DNA of 64,000 nt from Rhizoctonia solani. Lineage: Eukaryota > Basidiomycota > Agaricomycetes > Cantharellales > Ceratobasidiaceae. Both the position numbers and the translations under genes were made by a program. The stretch is taken from contig NC_057384.1 in the NCBI RefSeq assembly GCF_016906535.1, positions 930,001 through 994,000 of the forward strand, given 5' to 3'. Under the pieces are notes generated by a model. That model was not told the origin of the DNA. It was given only the letters and a program-made list of their open reading frames with translations, and did no database searches. Positions 30,408 through 41,178 of this stretch are shown here, piece by piece. Positions within the stretch are counted from its first letter, which is position 1. Each line of letters begins with the position of its first letter.

Positions 30408-31130
30408 TGCAGCCACTTGTACTGGTCATGTGACTGTGTCCAGGACAATGTTCTCAGGCCTGTGAAACTAACTGTGTGTTTCAGTGCACATCCTCCAAAA
30501 TGGTTTCTCCTGATGCAAGCATGCTTGTCACCATAGTATAGATAGTCAACACTGTAGGATAGTCACTTGCTGCCTCATGCATTTGTTCCCACTTGTACTC
30601 CAGGCCTCAAGTGCCAACCCCCTTGGCATCCTTACAGATGTCTAGGACAACATGCTTAAAAATGTTGTGTGTTTGTCTTTATTTAAATTTGACAAAATTG
30701 GAATAAATGTCCCTTTGTCCTGTGTCAAGGGCACTCCTACATAGATTCATGACATATAGTTGACCTTCCCTATCAGTTGTTCAGCCTGGATGCTGCTCCT
30801 TCCCATATCTTTTCTCAATTGTTTCCTTTGTTATGAAAGACAACTCCAAATTGACTTGGTAGTCCCAAGAACAATCCACCTTGGCAATTTCCACCTTCCT
30901 CACTGTGTGAATCACCTGCTAACTCATAATGGCCTGTCTGCCTTGGGTGTGACAGTACCCAAGAACCATGGTCTCACAAGCTTTGGGCATTTGTAAAGAA
31001 GTGCCAACCACTCTAGGCACATTCTTTGGAGTGCCAGCAAGAGTACACACAGAAACCACCTGGTAAACCAAAGAAAGCTTTCGACAAATAAATACATAAG
31101 TGATACGACAGTGACGCTTCTCGCAATAAA
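30408..31130. repeat. Highly decayed LTR relics at the edge of the cluster
   Basis: Contains a C-family LTR end (ccttacagatgtctaggaca, near 30630-30650) followed by an inverted C-family U3 start (aaaatgttgtgtgtttg). The part after about 30,730 has no recognisable element and no convincing gene; it leads into the 3' flank of the first host gene. Confidence 0.5.
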
Positions 31131-31334
31131 CATTAAAATGAAAAGGTTCGAGCAAGCGGTGCGAGGGGAATAGAGAAAAAGACTGGAACGAGACGAGAAT
31201 TATACAACACTAAAGAACCAATGACAAGTATAGCAGTCAACGGCCACATCAACGAACAGAAACGGAGTTCCGGCAAAAAAAAAGAAAAAAGAAAAGAAAA
31301 AGAAAGGTTTGTGAGAACGTAAGCGACCACAATA

Positions 31335-33176
31335 CTACCAAGCGCCTTCAAGCCCGGCCTTGCTTACGCGGCGACTGGGCTGAAGGGTGGATTCGCGTCG
31401 AGCGTGCCTATACCGACCTTCGCATCCCTAATCTCTGTCTGCTCGCCTGTTTCAAGATCCGAGACGGGCATGGTGAATGTCGGAGGCAACGACTCGCGCA
31501 CTTGGCCTCCTTTTCTTACCGCGCCCACCATCTGTGCAAAGTTGCCGTTTGCAGGTTTGGCTGTGCCGGGGACTCCCGAGACAGACGCCGTTGATGTGGT
31601 TCCGTCCATGTTATGGTCGGGAGGCAGTGTGGGCGCCGACGGATTTGGTGCCCAGAGACTGTTCTTCAAAGTTCATAAGTTCAGAAACAAACCCAATATT
31701 AGGGCTGATGGAGTGTCGCCGTTCGTTTACGAATGCATACGCCCGCCAGAGTGGCCAATGGTTCGCATGAATAGGTAGGCCATGACCATGGTAACCGATC
31801 GCGACTTGCCGGCCTTGCAGTGCACATATGTAGGCGAGGAATGCAAGCGGGCGTCGTCTGGGAGCAGGTAAGTACAGAAAGCATGTGGGAAATGAACCCA
31901 GGAGAATAGTGCTAACTTCAAATTCATTCGGGGAATTAACGGTGGCCGTGGGGCGAACGGTGCCTGGAGTAGGAGGTATCGCTGAGCGAGGGGAAGGAGA
32001 CCGGGGAAAGTTGGGCGAGCTGGGGGAAGTGGCGAGGAATGACGGGGATGGGGGCGGGCGGAGGTTGAGTGGGCGAAGGGGGACAGTGGCGGCTTTGGCG
32101 ACGCCAGGCCGGCCGTGGTGTGAAGCGAGAGCTTGGGAGGAGGCTCGATGGGGGTGGAAGTATCAATCTGAAGCGAGGGAGCAAGGCGCTCTGCAGACTT
32201 GGTGTCGAGCCGAGTGAGTTTTGGGGCTTTGGCACGGGGCCGCGGCGGTAAAGGCAGTGGATGACGGGGACGGTGAAGGCGACAGATCGTTCAGACTAGG
32301 GCTGCGGGCAGGAGCGGGAGGGGAAAGATAGCCCGAGCTAGAAGTCGAGGTCGAGCCATCATGGGGAGGAGGGGGAGTGGGGTCGAGTTCAGGCAGGGTT
32401 GCACTGTCGGGGGAGTTGGTGAGGAGCTCTATGCGGCCGCTGAGATCTGGTCGAGAGGCCTTTTTGACGAGGAGAGGGCATCGGGGGATTGCAAGAGCGA
32501 TGCGGAAGTTGGGACGAGCCGAGGGTCGTTTGCACAGCTTGCGAAACCGCCGGTCAAAAAGTAGGCAGCCCTGACATCGGGAAGATGTTGGATGAGCGAG
32601 ACAAGTTGTGAGCCCGTGTTCTTTGGGTCCATGTCGTTGTCGAGTACAACTACAGCGTGGTCCCAGTGCTCGATGCGCTCGTCCCACGTCGCTCGCCCAG
32701 CCTCAGAGGCAATGTAGGGCTTCAACCCCGTCATGTCCGAAAGTCCTCCAGGCTTGAGCAGTCGCTTTAGCTTGAGCGACAGGAAGAACATGTTGATGCT
32801 GCCTGGCACATGGGCCTCTGCATATGCCTCGGGTGGCCGCGTGTCGATCACGAGCGCGTCGCGCATCCCCAGCACCGCCGTCAAGTCAATCTGCTCCAGT
32901 CAGCAGCCAATCACAGCGCCAGGCGTTGAGACTCACCCCCTGCGGGCCGAGTACCGCTGCAATTCCATTGGTCGTGGTCGTGGTGGGCATCGTCGGCGAC
33001 AGAAACGACGGTCGCTCGCACTCGACCTCATCTCCCCCAGAGCTCAGCGGGCGCAATCGCAGGTTCTGGCGAACATTGCTCCCAAGCGCCATAAGCGACT
33101 GCCATTCGTCCCGCATCTGCCCGTCGAGCAGGCCATCCGGGAACTCGATCTCACTTGCCAGACGCAGATGCGGCAT
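31335..33176 (-). pseudogene. Rhodanese / dual-specificity phosphatase gene, broken
   Basis: Fungal phosphatase with an N-terminal rhodanese domain (ALVIDTRPPEAYAEAHVPGS, about 32,860-32,560), a long Ser/Pro linker and a DSP domain with the signature HCKAGKSRS (HCX5R) near 31,820-31,800. One clear intron is 32936-32891. The start may be the ATG at 33176 or 33248. The C-terminal part jumps frame at least three times: after MAYLFMRTIGHSG, after FVSELMNFEEQSLG, and before the Arg-rich tail RYRHARR, with a stop at 31335. The first half of the DSP fold (about 60-70 residues with the general acid) is not visible. It is either a pseudogene at the transposon border or badly affected by indel errors. 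Confidence 0.6.
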
Positions 33177-33248
33177 CGCGGTCGAGCGCCTCGCCCACCA
33201 ACTCCAGATTAAGTAAGCACAGCTCGTGGCGCCCCCAGCCCCTGTCAC

Positions 33249-33635
33249 ATCCCGTCAACCTTTATTTATTCAGGCCGTTCCTCTCTGGTCCTGTCTCTAC
33301 TACCGTCTTCTCTTTGAATTATAAATCGGGGTGAAGCAATTTTTAGCATCTCAGCCCTGGTTTCATCTCCCACCCCCCAAAAAAAGCAAGTTCACAACGC
33401 CCAATGTTACGTTTTGTCGAGCAAAGTTATGATACAAAAGATTCAATCATAGAGAAGAAAAAAAAACAGACAGAAATCACAGACTGATGAGATTGAGAGG
33501 AGAGGAGAGAACTAGAGTCGAGAAAAGAAAAGAAAAAACATGCATAAAATCAGACCAAAAATCGCACGCATATTCGTTTCGCCACTTGACTGCTTTCATT
33601 TCTGCCCTGGGCATCCATTCATTTCGATCGGGCGC
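33249..33635. other. Intergenic region, purine-rich
   Basis: Between two minus-strand genes. It holds A/G-rich runs (gagaagaaaaaaaaacagacag; gagaggagaggagag) that probably belong to the promoter or 5' UTR of the phosphatase gene and the 3' end of the next. No gene seen. Confidence 0.5.
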
Positions 33636-36588
33636 TTATTGCCATTGTCCGTAGGATTGATTGGGCTGTTGGGGGTTCCGGCCACCGTACGAGTAGTAGT
33701 TGGCCTGCTCGGGAGCTTGCTGCTGGTATCCTGGGTACCGAGTCCCCGCGTTCGCACCTGCGGCCGCGCCTCCGCTGTAGTACCCGGCGCTGGCCCCACC
33801 TTGGGCCTGTCCGACAGCCCCGACTCGCGTCTTGTCGCCCATTCCTCGCCCTCCAAGCAAACTCTGCAGTCTCCCTGCACTTGACCCTGTGGCTTCGAAT
33901 AGTCGTACCCCTGGGTCTGTTGCTGCCCGTACTGTTCCTCGGGCTGGCCGGGAGCATACAGAGAGCCCGAAGTCTTGGACTGTTGAGGCTGCGGCTGCGA
34001 TTGCTGCGATTGCTGGGTGTATGCGACTGGCTGGTACTTGACAAATGCTGGCCATATCCAGGCGAGGGTTGGCCGAAATACTGGTTCTGATAGTACGGGG
34101 CATAATAGTATGGCAGCGGATACCCTCCCGACTGCTGCTGGTTCGGGGGTTGCTGCTGCTGCTGTTGCTGTTGCTGAGGTTGCTGTGGTTGCTGTGGCTG
34201 CTGCTGCGGCTGGGATGGTTGCGCATTCGGGTTGGGAATGACATTTTGAGGTTGTTGTCCGGGAGAGGACTTGGGTAGGTCATCACCGCCAGCACGAGGA
34301 GCGAATCCACCGGCCCCTCCATGATTGTACGAGTCGTAAAATCCAGGTGCCTGATGCTACAAAATCGTCAATCCGAGTTGTGTTTTACAAAGGTAAAAAC
34401 CTACCGAGTGCGCCCTGGTCGTATACATGCCTATCGAACCCACCCACTCCTCCGCCTCCAAATCCAAATGCTCCATATCCGGTGCTCTCATCCTGCAAAT
34501 GAGTAGGGTATCCGCCAAGCCCGGCACCCGACCGTTGTCCAAACGACTGTCCGTACGACTGCTGGCCATACAACCCAGACTGCTGTTGAGGCTGCTGCGC
34601 CTGAGGCTGCGCAAACGGCGAATTCGAGTGCGTCGACTGCTGGTGTTGGGCTTGGTGCTGGTGTTGCGGCTGATAAAGGCCAACACCTGCGTTGCCCAAA
34701 TTGTGCCCGTGTACGTGCTGAGGGAAAGGCTCGTATGTATGCAGTGGAACATGTTGCTGAGGCTGTTCTTGGGGTGGCTGGGGTTGTGGTTGAGGAGGTG
34801 GTGGAGCCTGTTGCTGTGAAGCTGGCTGAGGAGGCTGGGCTGGAGGCTGAGCAGGGATGTGCGAGACGAGCGGAGTCTGGTGCTGAGTGGGGATACGATC
34901 CTGCTGGATTTGAGGGGGCTGCTGTTGGATCGGTGCCTGGTGCTGTGGAGGAATTGGGATTTGCTGCTGCTGCTGGATCTGCGCTGGCGCTTGTGGCAAC
35001 TGGTCCGAGATCGTCAAGTGCGCTGGAGGTGGAGCGGGCTCGTCCTTTCGTACTTGGGCAATTGGAAGCTCGGTAGGGAGCGTGACGGTCGGAGGAGGTG
35101 CATGAATGGGTGCAGCTGCAGCTGTGGGGACAGGGGCAGAGGCCTCTTGAACGGATTCCGCGCTGCAAGGAACAGCTGATCAGTACAAAACCAAATGAAC
35201 TAAATTTGCACTCACGCCTTGGTCTTGTCACCAAAATCGCCGAATTGTCCAAACGAAAGTCCAGAGACGCCAGTGCTGAGCTTGTCCTCGTAGCCGCTCG
35301 GCAATACAACGGCCTGATCGGACTTGGGGTACCTCCCTCCAGAGCGAGAGGCTGGAATCTTGCTCGGGGTGCGCCATGCTGATTGGGCAGCCGCAGGCAA
35401 GGACACAGAAGCAGGCAAAGACACAGAAGGGGGCAAGGAGACTTGAGGGGCTTGAGCGGGTTGAGCGGGTTGAGCGGGTTCAGTGAGTGGTGCCTGTTGG
35501 GTCACGAGATTCAAACCCGGTGGCGGAGGGGGAGGAACAGTCGTAGATGATTCGATCTTGGATTCGGGTACTGGTTCGGGCTGAGGTTGAGGAGCTGGCT
35601 CGGGTTCGGGTGTTTCCTCCTTGGTTTGTACGACTGGTTCGGGTTCTGGCTCGAGCACTGATTGTTCTTGAACGGGCTCGGGTTCGGGCGCCAGCGATTC
35701 TTGTTCGTGACTGGGTTCGGGCTCGGGTTCAGGCTCATGCTCTGGCTCAGAGGCAGGTGTAGGTTCGGGCTCGGATTCGGGCTCGGGTGTGGGTTCGGGT
35801 TCAGGCTCAGGTTCAACTATGGGTGCAGCTGGAGAAGGTTGCTTTTGAGGTTGAGGCTTGGGTTGAGAAGGTGCTGGGGATGGCTGTTTCGCAACGGGGG
35901 CAGGCGTGGGCTTGGGTTTCAATAAAGATGCCCAAGTCTTTGCTGGAGGAGCGGCCGGGGCAGGTGCCTTGGTCGGAGGCGGTGGTTTGACCGACTGGGC
36001 AGGGGTGGCCACAGTCGCAGGGGGTGGAACCGGTGCAGGGGGGTGGGTGCCGTTGACAGGAGTGCCGTTGGTCTTGGGGATCTCCGCAGCTGGCTTGGAC
36101 TCGGGGTCCTTGTGCTCAGAGTCTGTTCCCCAAGGAGCAGCAGACGAGCTCGGGCCCCAGACATGGGTTGAGGAAGGACCCGAGTCAGCGTTGGCTGTGC
36201 CGGTGCTCGCTGGGTCTTGGTGGTGCTCGCCGTTGACTGGACGCGAGGAAGAGCTCGTCTGGCGGTGACCGCGTCCGCCTCGTGCCGCACCCCCACGCGA
36301 CGATCCGCGTCCACGCTGACCACGCCCGCCACCGCGAGCAGGCGCCGTTTGCGGTTTCTTGCTCTTCTTGCTCGGCACTGAGCCCCATTGCTCGGCCTGG
36401 CCTGCATAGCTAGTTAATATCAGAAAAATTGCATATCAATTCCTCGCACCCTGGGTGATCCGTTCGATGGCGGTCTCCACAGACCCGTGCGTATCTTGCA
36501 GCAGCGACACTAAATCATCGTCGTGCCAATCCGGGAACACCTCCTGGATCGCCTTGACCTGCGCACCGTACTTTTTCGACTCTGACAT
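33636..36588 (-). CDS. CUE-domain, Gln/Pro-rich protein, DEF1-like RNA polymerase II degradation factor
   Basis: Exon 1 (36588-36450) encodes a CUE-type ubiquitin-binding domain ([19 protein letters not shown]). Introns 36449-36402 and about 35214-35165 are clear, and a third lies near 34400-34355. Then come an RG-rich segment, a Pro/Ala/Glu segment with many Glu-Pro repeats and a Gln-rich tail ending NQSYGQWQ. In yeast, Def1 brings ubiquitin ligase to stalled polymerase; the domain order here (CUE first, Q-rich tail) fits, but the identification is by architecture only. Two 1-nt frameshifts break the last exon, near 34040 ([13 protein letters not shown] to [10 protein letters not shown]) and near 33875. 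Low-complexity bias could also fit another Q-rich CUE protein. Confidence 0.65.
34140..34215. repeat. CAG/CAA microsatellite coding for poly-Gln
   Basis: Plus-strand ctg/ttg triplet run in the DEF1-like gene, giving a Gln tract broken by Pro on the minus strand. Confidence 0.8.
35560..35815. repeat. Glu-Pro coding repeats in the DEF1-like gene
   Basis: Degenerate 6-bp units (ggttcg / ggctcg) encode EPEPEP-type tracts on the minus strand. They create spurious ORFs in the other frames. Confidence 0.75.
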
Positions 36589-36862
36589 GGATGGTAAGAA
36601 TAGGGTGGATCAAACAATCTGCGAGCTCGGCTGATGTCAGCTTCACCCCGCATCCATTTCAAATTCATATTGACCCTCAACCCGTGTCTCTCTTGCTGTC
36701 GTGCATTCAGTCCACTCAATTTTCTTTCATCACTGGTACAAATTCACTGAATTGACTGCCAGCTAGTGTATACAGGAACCATGTAGTAAATGCAATGTGA
36801 GAATAGAAACCACGCATCCGTCCCAGCCAACACCATTTCTGTCCAACAGTTAGAGTCCAATT

Positions 36863-37620
36863 TTATCGCATCCGCAATCGACTTACAAGCTCCCTTGGGG
36901 CTTCCTTGACCCCAAGAGCGTGCTCCTCATTCATAGCAGCGCACACAGTGACAATCAGCTCCTTTCCTTCCTCAAAATCGGATTGGATCTGTTTGCCAAG
37001 GTCTCCTTCGGGAACACGGACATCATCCTTGGGCACTCCCTCGTTGCTCATCAGGTTGAGGAAACCGTCGTCAATGTTCACCTATAGCCCAGTTAACGCG
37101 TGTATTCTTCATCGACCAAAATACTTACGAGCTGGAATTCAGTGCGGGTCACGTTGGGGACATCCATGTTGTGAGTTGACGGGGAGATATCTTCCTGTTT
37201 CTTCGTTAGTACACCGCAGCGCGTTTCCTATTCCAACACCTACAAGCTTCTTGCCAGTGAAAATCTATACCCGACGTTAATTCGGTTTCTACACAAAGGA
37301 AGCATCTCAAACTCACGTCGATGGCAACCAAATGAACCTTGGCGTGACCGTGTTTGCCGGTCTTCGAGGTCGACATGTCCACAATCTTGCAGGGACGGCC
37401 CTATAGTTACCGTCAGCCACGCATACATGAACCCAGTCTTACCCCTCCATACCTTGATAACAACGTGTCCGTTCTTGCGGAGGGCCGAGCACTGCATCGG
37501 GTAGGTCAACGAGGCGCCGGCATTGGCCTGCTCGAACTGATGGTTGTGCTGCTCGTCGTCAGACACTAGTCTCTGTTAACATCTCTTGTTTGTTTTTTTC
37601 TCATAGATGTGGCACTCACT
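36863..37620 (-). CDS. Translation elongation factor eIF5A
   Basis: Small, very conserved factor that relieves ribosome stalling at Pro-rich stretches; its conserved Lys becomes hypusine. Visible: [12 protein letters not shown] start, [18 protein letters not shown], then, across introns, the hypusine loop [12 protein letters not shown], the segment [14 protein letters not shown] and the C-terminal OB fold ([27 protein letters not shown]). At least five short introns split it. The start codon itself appears split: A at 37620, intron 37619-37566 (GTGAGT...CTAG), TG at 37565. The stop at 36863 follows [13 protein letters not shown]; a GTAAGT directly after GAGCTT suggests that the real C terminus may instead use one more intron. 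It faces the PPTase gene head to head. Confidence 0.9.
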
Positions 37621-37839
37621 GGTTTAACGAGGGTCTTTTGAGTGGAGGTAAGGTGGTGGTGTGCTGTGGTGGCTTGCAAAATCGCTACAATGCGGTTCGC
37701 GGCCTTTACTCCTCGCTCCTATCCGGAAGCAGATTCAAATTTTATGATCGATGAGTGTGCACGTGATTTTGCTTACTTACCTCTTCTCGCCACCCTTCCT
37801 TACCACTCCCGATTATACTATAATACAAATCTGTCCTTA

Positions 37840-39077
37840 TGACCTCGAAAGAAAAAGAGCCCCTGTTACATTCATGGATTATTACCCTCGGGAGGCCGCC
37901 TACTGCTGATGTTCGTTGTTCAGTCGATTAGTGAATGGTGTTGCTACTTACGTCTTTACTGTGGTTAGGAATTCTCAATGTGTCTACGAATCCTAGACTC
38001 CAAGTCAAAGATCCGATGAGGCATGGAGTAAGCTCTCCCTCCGCCCCCATCGCCGCCCCCCAATGCTATCCCTTTACCAACCAGTGCTGATGTCATGTTG
38101 ACAGAATCATTGGTTGGCCGACTAATACCCTACGTACTGATGGACCAGCGACGGGCGCCACGCACCAGCTGGTCCCTCAAAGAGACGAAATACGGCAAGC
38201 CGTATATTGTGAGCCAATGTATCCTACTTTGTCTGCTGCTATTCATCGGTTCTCATGTCCACTGTTTCTCTCCCCGAATGTCATTTCCCATGTTTCTCCT
38301 CATACGTGGTATTTTGCCTCGCGCCTCACGCTACTATCTTCCCGGCTTTTCTTCCTTCCCCGCACATCCTTGTTCAACCCATGCGCGGCTCATTTATCCT
38401 GGGCTCACCACGAATAGGACCATGGAAATGACCAGAAAACTATCGGATACAACATTACCCATTCGCACAATATTGTTGGGATGGCATGTGCAATAGGGCC
38501 CAAGCACAAAGTATGGAACATTGGTGAGTTTCTCGCTTGTTTCCACTCCGGGCTATCCTGACGACAACAAAGGGATTGACTCGATGCACTCATCCATAAA
38601 GATTGCTCTATCTTGCTTGCTACATACTTGACTGACAATAATGTACCGCAGCTCACACCCCTCGAATTATCATTCCTAGACCCTACTCTCCCCGACGAAG
38701 TGAAACTCCGAAGGCTGTACATCCTATGGACGCTTAAAGAATCCTATACAAAGGCGCTCGGCCAACCTATCGGCTTTGACTTTTCCCGAATCGAATGCGA
38801 CATTCCGCATCGCCAGATACGAGTCGACGGCGAACCCTTGCTCGGATGGGAGTTCCGCCTGTTCCGAGCTAATACGGGCGTATTACGAAAGGGTACGTTG
38901 GTCGAGGAAAGCTATCAATGTACGACCGCAATTTACCGGGGTGGGAACACAACCAAGTTACTGTGGGAGCATGAAGATGGCGTCGGAGAGGGCGACAAAT
39001 GGTTGCGGTTCGTGAGGGTTGAAGATCTAATACATTATGTCAAGACACATATTACCCAAAAACCGGGAAGCTCGTAG
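37840..39077 (+). CDS. 4'-phosphopantetheinyl transferase (Sfp/AASDHPPT type)
   Basis: Transfers the phosphopantetheine arm from CoA to carrier proteins (lysine biosynthesis reductase, fatty-acid and polyketide synthases). Seen: a basic exon with DEAWKSLVGRLIPYVLM and YGKPYI (exon from 38102), YNITHSHNIVGMACAIG near 38436-38500, then GID after an intron at about 38520, and the long last exon with the hallmark WTLKESYTKALG. The metal-binding Glu-Ser-Tyr box is intact. The N terminus is uncertain: the ATG at 37840 gives MTSKEKEPLLHSW, and the exons before 38,100 were not fully resolved. It is a single multi-exon gene; the stop is TAG at 39075-39077. Confidence 0.75.
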
Positions 39078-39574
39078 ACGCTGGTACGCATAATCCTTTA
39101 TCTCCTGTTGCTCCTTTCCCACAGATTAACCTGTCTCGATGCTAGGCGTTTACTAGTACGACTATTGGCACGTCATCTCACCTATCTACTACAATACAGC
39201 TTTTTACCTTGCTTTTACGAACAATATTTATACCCTTTCACATGTGCTAGACTTTCTCTTGTCTTGTTGCTCTCTTGTGTTAGTACGTACGCAATTCGGA
39301 TTTGGAAACATAGATTCACCTGGCCGCGTGTTTGATACCTCCGTATGGGAATAGCCTCGTGTTTGAAGTTTGAGCTCGGAAACTCATCATACGCACAGCT
39401 TTACGGCTGCGGTTGCGGCGCGTGTTTTTTGTTGGATCTTGGCCTTGAGCCTCGACCGGGCTTGGGCAATTGCCATTTATGGCTGCCTCTCCTCGAACTC
39501 ATCCATGACCCATCTGATTTTTGGCGCTTAACTCTCCCACCTGCGTCGCACGTGATCGCGGCTAATCCAAACAA
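39078..39574. other. Intergenic region
   Basis: About 500 bp between the PPTase stop and the Mis12 start. No gene or repeat seen; contains cacgtgatcgcgg near 39,549 in the probable Mis12 promoter. Confidence 0.5.
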
Positions 39575-40751
39575 ATGGTACGTCCACCACCTACTCGTCC
39601 ACACCGTCTTAACTAAAAAACGAGTAGGCGAGGCAAAACCAAAATGCGCTTCTTACCGAACTTCTTGGCTTTGTTCCGCAACTACTGCTAGATGATATTG
39701 CGGACGCTGCAACCGATACAGTCAACAATGCCATCGACGGGCTGGAAGTTACCTTCGCAACGAATGGCTACCTAAGCACACCTCTGAATCCCCTTCTCAG
39801 GATGAGCTGGATGCTGAAATCGACTCGGGTCTCTTGGAATTTCAGACGCTCCTATGCGGGCATAGAGACATGAGTATTGACATGCTCGAAACCTGGAGTA
39901 TGCGCAACGTCTTTTGTGTACCAGAAGGCTTGAACATTGTCATGCCCCACCAAAAGGGACTAGATTTGAGCACGCCTCAGGGGAAGGATGTGCAGATGCA
40001 GGTTGAATTGGATGTAATGAGGCGAAAGATCGAGAATGTGAGTTTCCTTTTGCCTTTCCTCGCTTCATCTGAACATGAAGTTAGGCACGCAGGTTCCAGG
40101 AGCAACTGAAGCAAGCGGAACAAGTGACAGAACATCGACTTGAACGATCCAAGGCTCGCCTCGACCGTGTGAAGACACTGCAAGAACTAGATCCTAAGAA
40201 AATCGAACATCGTACGTGTCTCTCCTCATTCTTTGCAGTCGGACTGACACGCCATGTGGTCCAGTTCCTGCCGCCTACCGCTCCCTTCTTACAACAATCT
40301 CGTCGCTCCCTACCACAACCCCACCACTCCCTATGTCGATTAGTTCTACGAAAAAACACACGGAATCCCGCGCCGAATTCATCGACTGGGCAGTCAAACG
40401 CCTCGTCACGTCTACCACGGCTGGGCCATCAGGCAAACTTGATTTGCTTGCTCAGAACGTCAGGCAAGACGAGGAGGGTGACGACGAATTCATGCTTGCC
40501 GGTCCACTAGCACTGGCGCGCCCAATACGCCAGGGGTTGCAGGCGAACGTGGACCTGGGGAATCATTGGCCTCCCACGAAGCCTCGTTGGTCGATTCTGA
40601 AGAATCGAGCGTGCTGAATACCTCCAAGAGGCGAAGGAGTAGCGTTGCCGGAGGGTCTAAGCGTAGAAGGAGCTCTATGGGATTGTCGGAGAGGGCGAGG
40701 GCCATTGGTGGGGAACTATCGACAGAGACGCGACAGGACGAAGCGGAGTAG
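39575..40751 (+). CDS. Kinetochore protein Mis12/Mtw1
   Basis: Subunit of the Mis12/MIND complex that links the inner centromere to the Ndc80 complex. Recognised from ALLTELLGFVPQLLLDDIADAATDTVNNAIDGLE at the N terminus and the coiled-coil segment with EEQ/ERSKARLDRV after the third intron. The ATG at 39575 is followed at once by an intron (39578-39627, GTACGT...GAGTAG) and then ARQNQNALL. Later introns are near 40038-40092 and 40211-40338. A 1-nt loss near 39745-39752 is needed to go from NAIDGLE to YLRNEWLP; another near 40498-40510 joins DDEFMLAG to the Ser/Arg-rich C terminus (NTSKRRRSSVAGGSKRRRSS). Because Mis12 is essential, these may be sequencing errors. Confidence 0.75.
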
Positions 40752-41178
40752 CCGATTGGATGTCATGAAGCGTCTGGTAGACAGTGGGGAGATTTGCGTC
40801 CACTCGACTTCTGTACCTAGTTTGGCATATGGATTCTTTTCGTTTGTTTTTCTCATGTAACTGTATGTTAGCTTCATATTTTATTTTATTTTGTCCTAGA
40901 ACAAGATATCTGAACCGAATTTCAATCTCTTCATCCTAGTTGTGACGTCTACCAAGTTGCGCATTCTGAATATCACTGGCAAGTTGACCGCTCCAAGTAC
41001 GTTCTCTCGGAAACTAGTTGGTTATCCACCCGAGCCGATGTATACGAAAGCACAAAATAACATAAACGATTGATTTGACGCCAGTCCAGTAAAAATACAA
41101 ACAACTCAAGAAGGATGCGCTACATATTGAGAATTAAGGAGCTTTATCTATCTCTTTATAAATGGAAAGTGTATCAAC
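40752..41178. other. Intergenic region between convergent genes
   Basis: 3' flanks of the Mis12 gene (+) and the Sfk1-like gene (-). AT-rich, with no gene seen. Confidence 0.5.

Noticed and set aside
30760..30996. 78-codon plus-strand ORF and overlapping minus ORFs at the cluster edge
   Set aside because: No similarity, no splice pattern, and located in decayed repeat sequence.
35511..36407. Several ORFs on both strands over the DEF1-like gene
   Set aside because: They are shadows caused by the Glu-Pro and Pro/Ala coding repeats in the real frame.
31336..40751. A biosynthetic gene cluster around the PPTase
   Set aside because: Neighbours are housekeeping genes (eIF5A, Mis12, DEF1-like); no synthase or tailoring enzyme lies beside it, and the FAD oxidase is 14 kb away.
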